NCBI GenBank assembly: GCA_027339055.1
Contig: DAHWRK010000001.1
Coordinates: 70,289 to 102,885, forward strand
Origin: Microcaldota archaeon
GTDB taxonomy: Archaea > Micrarchaeota > Micrarchaeia > Micrarchaeales > Micrarchaeaceae
Direction: 5' to 3'
Length of the DNA stretch: 32,597 bases
The notes below the pieces were generated by a model. The model was not told the origin of the DNA and searched no databases. It saw nothing but the letters and a program-made list of their open reading frames with translations. Below, in pieces: positions 1 through 7,208 of this stretch; the first letter of the stretch is position 1, and every line of letters begins with the position of its first letter. A program made the translations under genes and the position numbers.

Positions 1-2
1 AC

Positions 3-641
3 AGCGACCTGAAGATGAAAAGGTGGAACGAGGCCAACGAACCGAAGCACGTAGCCATAAGCCTTACCGGAGAGCCGACTTTTTATCCGAAGCTGGCCGG
101 GCTCCTGAGCGCTTTCCACAAGAAAGGCATAAGCACATTCCTGGTAAGCAATGGAACGCTTCCGGAAGCAATAGCAAAGCTGGACCCGCTGCCTACCCAG
201 CTCTACATATCGCTCCAGGCCCCTGACGAAGAGACTTACATTTATGTCACAAGGCCGAAGATAAAGGACACGTGGAACAGGTTCATGAAGTCATTGGACA
301 TGCTGCACACGCTTAAAACCAGGACGGTGCTCAGGATGACGCTTATAAAAGGGCTGAATATGAAGAATGAGGAAGGCTATGCGAGCCTCATAAAGAGGGC
401 CATGCCAAATTATGTTGAGGTGAAGGGTTTCTCGTACGTTGGAGGAGCTAGGAACGAAGAGAGAGGGCTGAGCCTCTCAAGCATGCCCAACCATTCGGAA
501 ATCAGGGATTTTGCAGACAGGCTCGCGGAGCTTACGGGATACAGGCGCGTATCCGAGCATGCTCCAAGCAGGGTGGTGCTGCTAGCCCGTGACGAGGAAT
601 CCGCCCGCGACAGGATAATAGATTTCAGCAAGATTGGCTGA
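3..641 (+). CDS. taw1: tRNA 4-demethylwyosine synthase TYW1, 5'-truncated by the window
   Basis: This is the C-terminal part of the radical-SAM enzyme that builds the tricyclic core of wyosine on G37 of tRNA-Phe from N1-methylguanosine and pyruvate. The reading frame is open through the window edge, so the true start and the CxxxCxxC iron-sulfur motif lie upstream. Recognisable family blocks are HVAISLTGEPT at the start, TFLVSNGTLPE, PTQLYISLQAPDEETY, LKTRTVLRMTLIKG and the C-terminal SEHAPSRVVLL. These follow archaeal TYW1 proteins closely. The gene is convergent with the AIM24-like gene, with only 4 bp between the stop codons. The methionine at position 15 is internal and should not be taken as the start. 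Confidence 0.93.
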   Translation, partial: SDLKMKRWNEANEPKHVAISLTGEPTFYPKLAGLLSAFHKKGISTFLVSNGTLPEAIAKLDPLPTQLYISLQAPDEETYIYVTRPKIKDTWNRFMKSLDMLHTLKTRTVLRMTLIKGLNMKNEEGYASLIKRAMPNYVEVKGFSYVGGARNEERGLSLSSMPNHSEIRDFADRLAELTGYRRVSEHAPSRVVLLARDEESARDRIIDFSKIG

Positions 642-645
642 CAGC

Positions 646-1335
646 TTATTTGTTGTTTTTTGTATCTTCCTTTCCCTCCAGATATAGCTCGCTCGACAGC
701 TTGTATCTTGATACTGAGTGGGCCACCACTTTCCCATTTCCCTCAAACTTTGCGAGGAAAAGGCCGACGCCGCCGAACATCGCGGTTTTTATGTTGTCGA
801 CAAACGTTATTTTGTATTTAAGGGATGCGTCAAAACCTGCTATGTGCCCCGGATCTATTTCCAGCGGGTCTGCATCTGTGACGTTGTATTCTATTATGTC
901 TCCGGCCACGTGTATGAACAGGGTTCCTGGGCCCGTAAACCTCTGAAGTATTAGGCCTGCGCCGCCAAAGAATGCAGCGCCTATGCCGACGGTCTCTATG
1001 CTGAATTTGACGCTTTCCTGTGCGGCTATGAAGGCAAAATGCTCGGCTATGAATTCCTCACCGTCTCCGAGCTGGACCGCGTATATCTTTCCCGGTATTA
1101 TTCCTGCGACGTTCAATACTCCTTCTGAGCCAGCTGCCTTGAATTCTGTAAGAAATCCTGATGCGCCGGTAAATTTCCTTTCTATGGCGCCCACTATGCC
1201 GCCGGCCAGCTTAGGTTCCATTTTTATGGCTGACGATTTGCTTATGACCTTTCCAGAATCTGCGTATATGGCTTCGCCAGACTCAAGCCTTATTGCCAGA
1301 GACTGCATGCTGTTGCCGACTATTTTATATTCCAA
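646..1335 (-). CDS. AIM24 / TIGR00266 family protein
   Basis: A 229-residue protein of the AIM24 family, a beta-rich fold found in bacteria, archaea and mitochondria with no settled biochemical role. The family repeat is clear: MEYKIVGNSMQSLAIRLESGE at the N-terminus, an IYADSGKVI block, two glycine-rich GGAGLILQRFTGPG / GGVGLFLAKFEGNG repeats, and the FIHVAGDIIEY strand between them. There is no signal peptide or membrane segment. The start is TTG at 1335, chosen because GGTG lies five bases upstream, the same spacing seen at several other starts here. It follows the RNase P gene on the same strand by 24 bp and is probably the last gene of that operon. The family assignment is firm; the function is unknown. 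Confidence 0.85.
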   Translation of the reverse strand: MEYKIVGNSMQSLAIRLESGEAIYADSGKVISKSSAIKMEPKLAGGIVGAIERKFTGASGFLTEFKAAGSEGVLNVAGIIPGKIYAVQLGDGEEFIAEHFAFIAAQESVKFSIETVGIGAAFFGGAGLILQRFTGPGTLFIHVAGDIIEYNVTDADPLEIDPGHIAGFDASLKYKITFVDNIKTAMFGGVGLFLAKFEGNGKVVAHSVSRYKLSSELYLEGKEDTKNNK

Positions 1336-1359
1336 GCAAACACCATAAGCTCTTGTTTG

Positions 1360-1677
1360 CTATTTTTTATATACCTTGTGCAGCTCCTTGCCGCAAACCG
1401 CGCATTTTACCACGATGTATCCATGGCTGCTTGAAAGCCTTGTAGAAGAAGTTATTCCCGGGACAAGGATTGAGCCGCAGGCTTTGCATGTCTTGTACCT
1501 GAGAGACGGGCGTATCCTGTAATGGGATTGTATCTTGGAAGCCAGCGCGGCATAGCGCCTTGAAAGCTCTGCATTCCCGTCCCTGAGAGCCTTTTCGGAC
1601 AAAGAAAGAAGGCCTGCTGTGCGCTTCCTTGCTATGATTCTCGAAAGATCCTTTGTTTTAGAACTTTGTCTTGGCAT
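1360..1677 (-). CDS. rnp4: Ribonuclease P protein component 4 (Rpp21/Rpr2)
   Basis: A 105-residue zinc-ribbon subunit of archaeal RNase P, which removes the 5' leader of pre-tRNAs. Two helices at about residues 10-50 precede the motif RIRPSLRYKTCKACGSILVPG. The zinc ligands are C64, C67, C92 and C95, in two CxxC pairs. Length and order match archaeal Rpp21 proteins, including the basic tail (KELHKVYKK). The start is the ATG at 1677, 4 bp after the DJ-1-like stop, so the two genes are probably co-transcribed. No ribosome-binding site is obvious, which fits translational coupling. Confidence 0.9.
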   Translation of the reverse strand: MPRQSSKTKDLSRIIARKRTAGLLSLSEKALRDGNAELSRRYAALASKIQSHYRIRPSLRYKTCKACGSILVPGITSSTRLSSSHGYIVVKCAVCGKELHKVYKK

Positions 1678-1681
1678 GGGA

Positions 1682-2203
1682 TTACTTTATGTTGAGGTCT
1701 GACAATATTGAGTCGATGCTTGATTCCATCGCAGCGCCTGAGCTTATAGTGACCAGATTTCCGGATATCTTATAGGAAGAAGGAGAGGGCTCGCCATGGA
1801 AAAGCCTTACTAGGCGCAGCGTTTCTTCGTTCTTTGGCACAGATAGCTCCTTGCCCTTTATTATATTCGCCCTTGCCACGATCTTGACTGCGTTGCCTAT
1901 CGCCCATATTTGCTTGCCTGCGTTGTCGAACACCATCGCGAGGTCCAGAAGGGGCCTGAACTCATAAAGCCTGGAAGCGTCAACCCCGTCTCCGTCGAGG
2001 AGCACTATGCCGTCATAGTCGTGCACGTCGATGTTTGCAGTGTGCATGTCTGGCTTGACTGAAGCCCCGTGCTTGCCCCTGCATTCGGACTTGGTATAGC
2101 TGGTCGTGGAATAGCCTATGCCCCATCTGTCGAAGAAAAGCTTCAGAGTTGACAGGCTTTCCTCCCTGAAATCGACAGGCGGCAGAAATATTAGCATGCG
2201 CAT
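1682..2203 (-). CDS. DJ-1/PfpI-like protein lacking the nucleophilic cysteine
   Basis: A 173-residue protein with the DJ-1/PfpI fold. It begins MRMLIFLPPVDFREESL, followed by a family-like SECRGKHGASVKPD segment, then DYDGIVLLDGDG. The nucleophile elbow, normally AIC, reads WAIGNAVKIVARANIIKGKE here, so the catalytic cysteine is replaced by glycine. The later LVTISSGAA block matches the family C-terminus. A protease, deglycase or glyoxalase activity is therefore unlikely, and a binding or structural role is more plausible. The ATG at 2203 is preferred over an in-frame TTG at 2212 because it fits the family N-terminus and lies about 30 bp from a TATA-like element (2231-2242), giving a near-leaderless mRNA. 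Confidence 0.75.
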   Translation of the reverse strand: MRMLIFLPPVDFREESLSTLKLFFDRWGIGYSTTSYTKSECRGKHGASVKPDMHTANIDVHDYDGIVLLDGDGVDASRLYEFRPLLDLAMVFDNAGKQIWAIGNAVKIVARANIIKGKELSVPKNEETLRLVRLFHGEPSPSSYKISGNLVTISSGAAMESSIDSILSDLNIK

Positions 2204-2230
2204 TTGAATCAAGTATAATTGGCAAGAAAA

Positions 2231-2242
2231 AGATTTATAACA
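2231..2242 (-). promoter_or_regulatory. TATA-like element for the DJ-1-like / rnp4 / AIM24 operon
   Basis: Read on the minus strand this is TGTTATAAATCT, centred about 33 bp before the ATG at 2203. It sits in the short gap after the ThrRS editing gene and would start a new transcript for the three downstream genes. It was recognised by eye only. Confidence 0.45.
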
Positions 2243-2257
2243 TTCCGAAATGCCGGC

Positions 2258-2668
2258 TCAGAAGGAACGTGATATTCTTGAGAGGGGATGCCCTTTTGCC
2301 TTTAGCTCCAGCTCGTAGAAAATCCCAAACGACATCTTCTTGACCGTGAAATTGCGGTCCAAAAGAGCCTTTTCCAGCATAGAAAGCATTATCGCCGATT
2401 CCTGTGGAGAGGCATTGTCGCCGAAAAGGTGAGCGAATGGATTGAGCACTATGGATCCTACCTTGAGCTGAGCCGCTATCTTCTGTATCTCGAACGTTAC
2501 GGCGTCCACAGTGTTCTGCTTTGACGATTCGTCCTTTTTCTCGAAGTTTGCGAATATGAGGAGCGATTCTCCGGCTTCTATCGGAGATCCCTGCTCTATG
2601 ACGCCTGACCTTCCTGCGCCTTTGGGCTCTGCCTTTACGTAATCCACATGCCAGCACATGAAACGCAT
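2258..2668 (-). CDS. Stand-alone archaeal threonyl-tRNA synthetase editing domain
   Basis: A 136-residue protein matching the N-terminal editing domain of archaeal ThrRS (D-aminoacyl-tRNA deacylase-like fold), which hydrolyses Ser-tRNA(Thr). Family blocks are MRFMCWHVDYV, VLNPFAHLFGDNASP and KGHPLSRISRSF. The protein stops after this domain: no catalytic or anticodon domain follows, so this is a free-standing editing gene like the ThrRS-ed of some Crenarchaeota. The active-site histidine is kept (H80, matching H83 of the Pyrococcus domain). The catalytic lysine (K121 there, in YYK) is replaced by tyrosine (IFY, Y118). The ATG at 2668 is chosen over GTG at 2674 because GGTG precedes it by five bases and it fits the family N-terminus. 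It begins 2 bp after the MscS stop. Confidence 0.83.
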   Translation of the reverse strand: MRFMCWHVDYVKAEPKGAGRSGVIEQGSPIEAGESLLIFANFEKKDESSKQNTVDAVTFEIQKIAAQLKVGSIVLNPFAHLFGDNASPQESAIMLSMLEKALLDRNFTVKKMSFGIFYELELKAKGHPLSRISRSF

Positions 2669-2670
2669 TG

Positions 2671-3549
2671 TCACACCTGTTTCGTAGAAGAGAGCACTTC
2701 GAGAGATTTCTCCCTTATGATTTTTGATATCTCACGGTACTGTTTTACCGGAACTTCCGCTTTAAGGCTCACTCCGTAAAACGTGCTGTTTATGTCAGTG
2801 ATTTCGATGTCGAATGAGGAAATATGCCTGCGCACCGATTGCGGAAACGATTTGACGCTTTTGTACATTTTGGACTTGAAGTCGTCGAAGCTTTTCGCAA
2901 GGAGCAGCTCGACGCGCTGCTCCATGTGCATGGTTTCGCTTCTTTCGTAGTTTATTACAAGCGCCTGTATAAGTATCCCGTTTGGTATGTAGGTCCTTAT
3001 ATTGTCAGGGCCCAGAAGCGATGCGTATACCAGGCCCACCTTTTCTACTTTGCCTTCAAAACCCGGGACTATAAGGCCATGGGGCCACGTAGAGGCTATG
3101 TTGCCATACTGCCACGTCGACACTTTTACAGTGTCGCCGATTTTGAACGGCTTTGTAGCCATAATTTCAAATCCGGCGAGTATGTTTCCTAGGGTGTTCT
3201 GCGCTGCGAGGCCAAGGACTATGCCCAGAAATCCAGCACCGACCAGTAATCCAGTAACGTTGACCTTAAGCTCATAGAGCACGGTAATGGCAACTATGGC
3301 ATATGCCACGACCCTGAACAGGTCTGCAAGGGCCGAGCCCTCCTCTTTGAGGGTTTTGCTGCTTATAAGCAGCATGCCACGGGCTATCAGCTCGACTATG
3401 ATTATGCTAAATACAACAGTAAAGGCTACGTTGAAATACATGACGTATGAATCTGGAACTACGCGGTAGGCGAGCAGAGCATGTACTAGGACAACCCCGA
3501 AAACGAGTATTGCTATCCCTGCCGCAAGATTCCTCTTGAACTTATTCAA
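2671..3549 (-). CDS. MscS-family mechanosensitive ion channel
   Basis: A small-conductance mechanosensitive channel that releases osmolytes on hypo-osmotic shock; an integral membrane protein. From the chosen TTG start it has 292 residues. There are membrane segments at about 8-28, 38-64 and 78-95. The Gly/Ala-rich pore helix runs at about 99-127 and contains VGAGFLGIVLGLAAQNTLGN. The cytoplasmic beta domain follows, with KPFKIGDTVKV and YIPNGILIQALVINYER. An open frame extends upstream to 3675, but that would overlap the end of PCNA and adds a charged, non-homologous tail. The TTG at 3549 lies 8 bp after the PCNA stop and has AGTG five bases upstream. The channel sits between PCNA and the ThrRS editing domain, so co-transcription is likely. 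Confidence 0.87.
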   Translation of the reverse strand: MNKFKRNLAAGIAILVFGVVLVHALLAYRVVPDSYVMYFNVAFTVVFSIIIVELIARGMLLISSKTLKEEGSALADLFRVVAYAIVAITVLYELKVNVTGLLVGAGFLGIVLGLAAQNTLGNILAGFEIMATKPFKIGDTVKVSTWQYGNIASTWPHGLIVPGFEGKVEKVGLVYASLLGPDNIRTYIPNGILIQALVINYERSETMHMEQRVELLLAKSFDDFKSKMYKSVKSFPQSVRRHISSFDIEITDINSTFYGVSLKAEVPVKQYREISKIIREKSLEVLSSTKQV

Positions 3550-3557
3550 AAAAACAC

Positions 3558-4301
3558 TTAGCTTTCCATGTAAGGAGCCAGATAGTACGCCACTTCGGCA
3601 TCGCCTATCTTGTAGTCTACCTTTATCGGCTCGTCGGTCTTTATCGAAAGGTTTATGTACGAGCTTGACGGGCATGCCTTGACTATCCTTCCCAGGTAGT
3701 CCAGGTTGAAAGTCGCGGATGCCGGCTTCACGGACTCTATCTTCTTTATGACCTCAGCTGCGTTCATGTGCTCCTCTTCAAGCTCTCCGGCATCTCCCTT
3801 GGCGGACACCACGAAGGAGTCCTTGTCTGCCTTGAAGCCTATGTACGTAGAAAGCAGGTTCGCGTCCCCAAGTATGTCCTTGAAGGAGTCGCTTTTCACT
3901 TCGACCTTGGACTCGAATTCCACCTTTGGCTCCTTTTCTACGTCCTTTTTCACTTCTATCATTGGCAGCCTGTAGCGCCTTCTGCTCTTCTCCCCTATAA
4001 ACTCTATTGCGAACTTGTTGTTTGAATCCTTCATTAGCAGCTGCTCTCCGGGCCTTGAGCTCGCGAGTATCTTGCTCAGGTTGTCTATGTTTAGGCCTAT
4101 CGACGACTGCTTCTCTACCTCGTACTTGGAAAACGCCTTGTTTGGTATGAAGAACGATATCATGCTTATGCCGCTCGGGTCCATTGCGCGAAGGGTTATG
4201 CCCTCCTTGGATATCGAGAATGTCCCTTCGTCTATAAGGTTAACTATCGAGTCAATGCAATTCTTCCAATACTTAGCGTCGTCTATTTTTATTTCGAACA
4301 A
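3558..4301 (-). CDS. pcn: DNA polymerase sliding clamp PCNA
   Basis: The archaeal sliding clamp, a homotrimeric ring that tethers DNA polymerase, FEN1, ligase and other PIP-box proteins to DNA. The sequence shows the N-terminal FEIKIDDAKYWKNCIDSIVNL, the central ITLRAMDPSGISMISFFIP, RYRLPMIEV near the interdomain connector, and the C-terminal VAYYLAPYMES. An in-frame TTG at 4322 would add seven residues. The TTG at 4301 is preferred because it gives 247 residues, the usual PCNA length, and has GGTG five bases before it. It is the first gene of a minus-strand group followed by MscS and the ThrRS editing domain. It is divergent from PRPP synthetase and shares an AT-rich promoter element with it. 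Confidence 0.93.
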   Translation of the reverse strand: MFEIKIDDAKYWKNCIDSIVNLIDEGTFSISKEGITLRAMDPSGISMISFFIPNKAFSKYEVEKQSSIGLNIDNLSKILASSRPGEQLLMKDSNNKFAIEFIGEKSRRRYRLPMIEVKKDVEKEPKVEFESKVEVKSDSFKDILGDANLLSTYIGFKADKDSFVVSAKGDAGELEEEHMNAAEVIKKIESVKPASATFNLDYLGRIVKACPSSSYINLSIKTDEPIKVDYKIGDAEVAYYLAPYMES

Positions 4302-4375
4302 TGAATCACCAAAGATTAGCAAGGCATCAAGCAGGCACAGTATCTGGCTCTAATGTCGTAGCAATTAGATTTGTT

Positions 4376-4391
4376 GCAAAAAATATTTAAC
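4376..4391. promoter_or_regulatory. Shared AT-rich promoter element between pcn and prs
   Basis: The sequence around AAAAAATATTTAA can be read as a TATA box on both strands. It lies about 60 bp before the prs ATG and about 80 bp before the pcn TTG. No second TATA-like stretch of similar quality is seen in this divergent gap. Confidence 0.4.
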
Positions 4392-4448
4392 CCCTTCTGT
4401 GAGGCAGTAAAAGCATTCGGATAAGTAGATGCAGGATGGCATAACGCT

Positions 4449-5372
4449 ATGGATATTAATTGTTTGTTAAAAAATAGATTTGGTAGAATGATTGTTGCTG
4501 GAGTAACCGCAGATTACGGAATAGGGGAGGGGGTTGCAGGCCGTTTGAGATCTGAGTACTGCAGATTCTCTTCGAAGGTATTTCCGGACGGCGAATCTTA
4601 CCTAAGGCTGGATAAGGAAATGAAAGGAGAGGACATACTGCTCGTGCAGAGCATGGATTCGGAGCAGGACAAGCGCCTGTTCGAGATGCTGATGGCTGCC
4701 GACGCCGCCGTTAGTGCAGGAGCAAGCAATGTCTACGGGCTCGTAACGTATATGGCTTATGCAAGGCAGGATCGCTCGTTCAGGCCCGGAGAACCTATAA
4801 GCGCTAAGGTTGCGCTAAGAGCGTTGCATGATGCAGGAATATCAAGGCTTGCAGTCATAGAGCCGCACAAGAATGAAGAGCTTTCGTATTTCAGGGGAAG
4901 AGCCATGCCAATAGAAGTTTTGGGAAGCGTAGCCAGGGAAGCAGTAAAGAGAACTGGCGCCGAGAAGCTTATAGCTCCTGATTACGGCAGTTCTGAGAGA
5001 GTGAAAAAGATTGCCGATTCTCTTGGCATCGGATGGGATTACATAGAAAAGAAGCGCAGCAGGGAAGACGGCAGCATCAGCATGGAAAAAGGATTGGAAA
5101 GAATGGACGGCATGAAGGCATTGGTGCTCGATGACATGATAAGCACCGGAGGAACCGCGGCGCAGGCGGCAAGCGAAGCCATTTCAAAGGGAGCAGCAGG
5201 CGCATACGTGGCGGCTGCGCACGCGTTGCTCGTTGGAGGAGCTTATGAAAAGATAAGAAGCGCAGGGGCAAGCCGAATTTTCGGGTCTAACAGCACTGGA
5301 AGCAGAAGCTGCGAGATCGTGGACGTATCGCACGAGGCAGCTGATGCGCTGTCTGAGCTCATAAGGGATTGA
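4449..5372 (+). CDS. prs: Ribose-phosphate pyrophosphokinase (PRPP synthetase)
   Basis: Makes 5-phosphoribosyl 1-pyrophosphate from ribose 5-phosphate and ATP for nucleotide and histidine synthesis; cytoplasmic. Key blocks are FPDGESYLR (about 45-53), the catalytic flexible loop YARQDRSFRPGEPIS (about 104-118), the EPHKNEEL segment (about 138-145) and the PRPP loop VLDDMISTGGTAA (about 226-238). Length is 307 residues from the ATG at 4449. A second in-frame ATG at 4488 (MIVAGVTADYG) aligns better with typical archaeal N-termini and may be the real start. The stop is followed after 1 bp by the TTG of the ABC ATPase, so prs probably leads that operon. PRPP also links it to pyrimidine synthesis (CarAB lies further along the window). 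Confidence 0.93.
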   Translation: MDINCLLKNRFGRMIVAGVTADYGIGEGVAGRLRSEYCRFSSKVFPDGESYLRLDKEMKGEDILLVQSMDSEQDKRLFEMLMAADAAVSAGASNVYGLVTYMAYARQDRSFRPGEPISAKVALRALHDAGISRLAVIEPHKNEELSYFRGRAMPIEVLGSVAREAVKRTGAEKLIAPDYGSSERVKKIADSLGIGWDYIEKKRSREDGSISMEKGLERMDGMKALVLDDMISTGGTAAQAASEAISKGAAGAYVAAAHALLVGGAYEKIRSAGASRIFGSNSTGSRSCEIVDVSHEAADALSELIRD

Positions 5373-5373
5373 A

Positions 5374-6285
5374 TTGGAATACCCAATACGCATAAACGGC
5401 ATAGGTAAAAGGTTCGGAAAGGAATACGCGCTCAGGGATATAAGCTTGGAGATTGGAAAAGGCATAACGCTGGTCCTGGGGCCGAATGGAGCAGGAAAGA
5501 GCACGCTTCTAAGGTGCATGGCAGGGCTCTACAAGCCAGACGAGGGCAGTATAAAAGTACTGGGAAAAGACCCTTATTCGGATGCAGGAATCAGGAAAAG
5601 AATCTCGTTCATGCCTGACAATTACGGGCTTTATGATTTCTTAAGCGTAAGGGACAACATACTTTTTTTCTCCAGGCTTTATGGCGTGAACGACGATACT
5701 GCGATATCGAAAGCCATGGAGACGCTCAAAATGCTAGATGCTGACGGCTACATAGACACAAAGGTGGGCCAGCTCAGCAGGGGCACGAAGCAGAAGATGC
5801 TTTTCTGCAAGGCTTTGGTTAACGACCCGGACGTAATACTGCTTGACGAGCCGACTGCGTTCCTTGATGCAAGCAGCTCTGCGCAGGTAAGGGAAGCCTT
5901 GTCCGATTTGGCAAAGGCTGAAAAATGCGTAGTTTTCGTTACGCAGAGAGTCGACGAGGCAACGAGATTCAATTCTCGCATATGCGTGATAAGGAAAGGC
6001 AGAATAATCAAGGATACGGATACGCGAGGGCTTTACGATGAGGTGCTTAGCGGAATAACAGTGAGCATAAGGCTAGCGAGGCCAGTAGCACGCAGTATTA
6101 GCAGCAAGCTGGGAAAAAACGTGATAATTGAAAACGGCAACATAGTGAAGGCAAGGATACGCGATTACAAAGGCATAAACGAAGTGGTCGGAAGGCTCAT
6201 TAAAAACGGGGCTTACATAGCCAGCGTCGATTATGCGGAGCCCATTATAGAAAAGCTTTATGCTGGTGACAATGACGAGGAGTAA
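5374..6285 (+). CDS. ABC transporter ATP-binding protein (ABC-2 exporter type), altered Q- and H-loops
   Basis: The nucleotide-binding subunit of an ABC-2-type exporter, paired with the permease just downstream. It has 303 residues from a TTG start 1 bp after prs. Walker A is GPNGAGKST (36-44), the signature is LSRGT (134-138), and Walker B is VILLDEP (154-160). Two positions are unusual: the Q-loop reads FMPDNYGLYD, with D in place of Q/E, and the H-loop reads VVFVTQRVDE, with Q191 where the switch histidine normally sits. Residues from about 225 to the end form the C-terminal domain common in exporter ATPases. The substrate cannot be told from sequence. The altered H-loop may mean low ATPase activity or a different catalytic arrangement. 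Confidence 0.88.
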   Translation: MEYPIRINGIGKRFGKEYALRDISLEIGKGITLVLGPNGAGKSTLLRCMAGLYKPDEGSIKVLGKDPYSDAGIRKRISFMPDNYGLYDFLSVRDNILFFSRLYGVNDDTAISKAMETLKMLDADGYIDTKVGQLSRGTKQKMLFCKALVNDPDVILLDEPTAFLDASSSAQVREALSDLAKAEKCVVFVTQRVDEATRFNSRICVIRKGRIIKDTDTRGLYDEVLSGITVSIRLARPVARSISSKLGKNVIIENGNIVKARIRDYKGINEVVGRLIKNGAYIASVDYAEPIIEKLYAGDNDEE

Positions 6286-6289
6286 GCCA

Positions 6290-7057
6290 ATGGCTATAGC
6301 CATTAAGGACATGCGCGAGGTTTTCAGCAGCGTGTCAATCTATGGGCCGATGATAGGCGTGCCGCTTTTCTTCGCGGTTGCGCTGCCGCTCCTGACAGTG
6401 TACGTGGCCCTGCACGCTGCGCCTAGCATAGCTTCTAGAATAGCCATAACGCCCATAGCCAGCGCATCAGCATCCCAGGTAAACAGCCTTTCGTTCATGT
6501 ACTTTTTTGCCATAAACGTACTTGGCCCGATATTCCTCACTATACCGATATTCACCGCTTCCGTCATAGCGGCTGACAGCTTCGCGGGAGAGAAGGAGCG
6601 CAAAACTTCGGAGAATTTGCTTGCATCTCCCATAACTAACGGCGAATTGCTCTTAGGGAAGATACTTGCTTCCCTGATACCTACGATACTGCTAACGCTT
6701 GCTGTTTTCGGCATATACGGAGCTACGGTTAATTTCCTTTCTTTGCGCGAGTTCGGCACCGCTGTGCTCCCTACGCCCACATGGCTTATGATGCTGGCAT
6801 CTGCGCCCTTATTGGCCCTTGCGGCCATAGCCGTAGTTGTTTTTGTGTCTGCACATGTAAAAGGCATAAAAGAGGCACAGCAAATCAGCACGTTATTGGT
6901 TCTTCCCATACTCCTGATACCGTTCATTTCCATACTCGGAATAGCTAACCTAAACGTAGCTTTCTTCGCATACGTAATAGCAGCATTGTGCATAGTCGAT
7001 GCGGTAATTTTTTATATAAGCGTGAGGGATTTCAAGAAGGAAAAGATTTTATATTAG
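6290..7057 (+). CDS. ABC-2 type transporter permease
   Basis: The membrane subunit of the exporter, about 255 residues with six predicted membrane segments. These include a first one near MIGVPLFFAVALPLLTVYVA and later ones around FFAINVLGPIFLTIPIFTAS, SLIPTILLTLAVFGIYGA and two C-terminal hydrophobic blocks. FAGEKERKTSENLLASPI between segments 2 and 3 is the hallmark cytoplasmic loop of ABC-2 permeases of the NatB/CcmB-like group. The ATG at 6290 is chosen because GAGGAG lies 7 bp upstream. In-frame ATGs at 6260 and 6272 would overlap the ATPase gene and are possible alternatives. It is the last gene of the prs-ATPase-permease unit; a gap of about 150 bp with a possible new promoter follows. 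Confidence 0.86.
   Translation: MAIAIKDMREVFSSVSIYGPMIGVPLFFAVALPLLTVYVALHAAPSIASRIAITPIASASASQVNSLSFMYFFAINVLGPIFLTIPIFTASVIAADSFAGEKERKTSENLLASPITNGELLLGKILASLIPTILLTLAVFGIYGATVNFLSLREFGTAVLPTPTWLMMLASAPLLALAAIAVVVFVSAHVKGIKEAQQISTLLVLPILLIPFISILGIANLNVAFFAYVIAALCIVDAVIFYISVRDFKKEKILY
7045..7057 (+). promoter_or_regulatory. Possible TATA box ahead of the prenyl synthase
   Basis: The stretch GATTTTATATTA at the end of the permease gene is TATA-like. It would give a leader of roughly 125 nt before the ATG at 7209. That leader contains a TGCATATGCA palindrome (7165-7174). This is weak, visual evidence only. Confidence 0.3.
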
Positions 7058-7208
7058 GATGGCATATGAATGTCTATTCGGCTTGTCCCAAAGCACTGAT
7101 GCGCAGGGGTTTTTCCAAGAAAGACCAAAGTGCGGCGATTGCTTCCTTCAAAAAAGCCAATGTATGCATATGCAAAATGCATTAAAGAATCCAAAAGGCG
7201 AAAACCAA

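Noticed and set aside
2235-2657. 140-residue frame overlapping the ThrRS editing domain in another frame
   Set aside because: Arg-rich shadow; the editing-domain frame has clear homology blocks.
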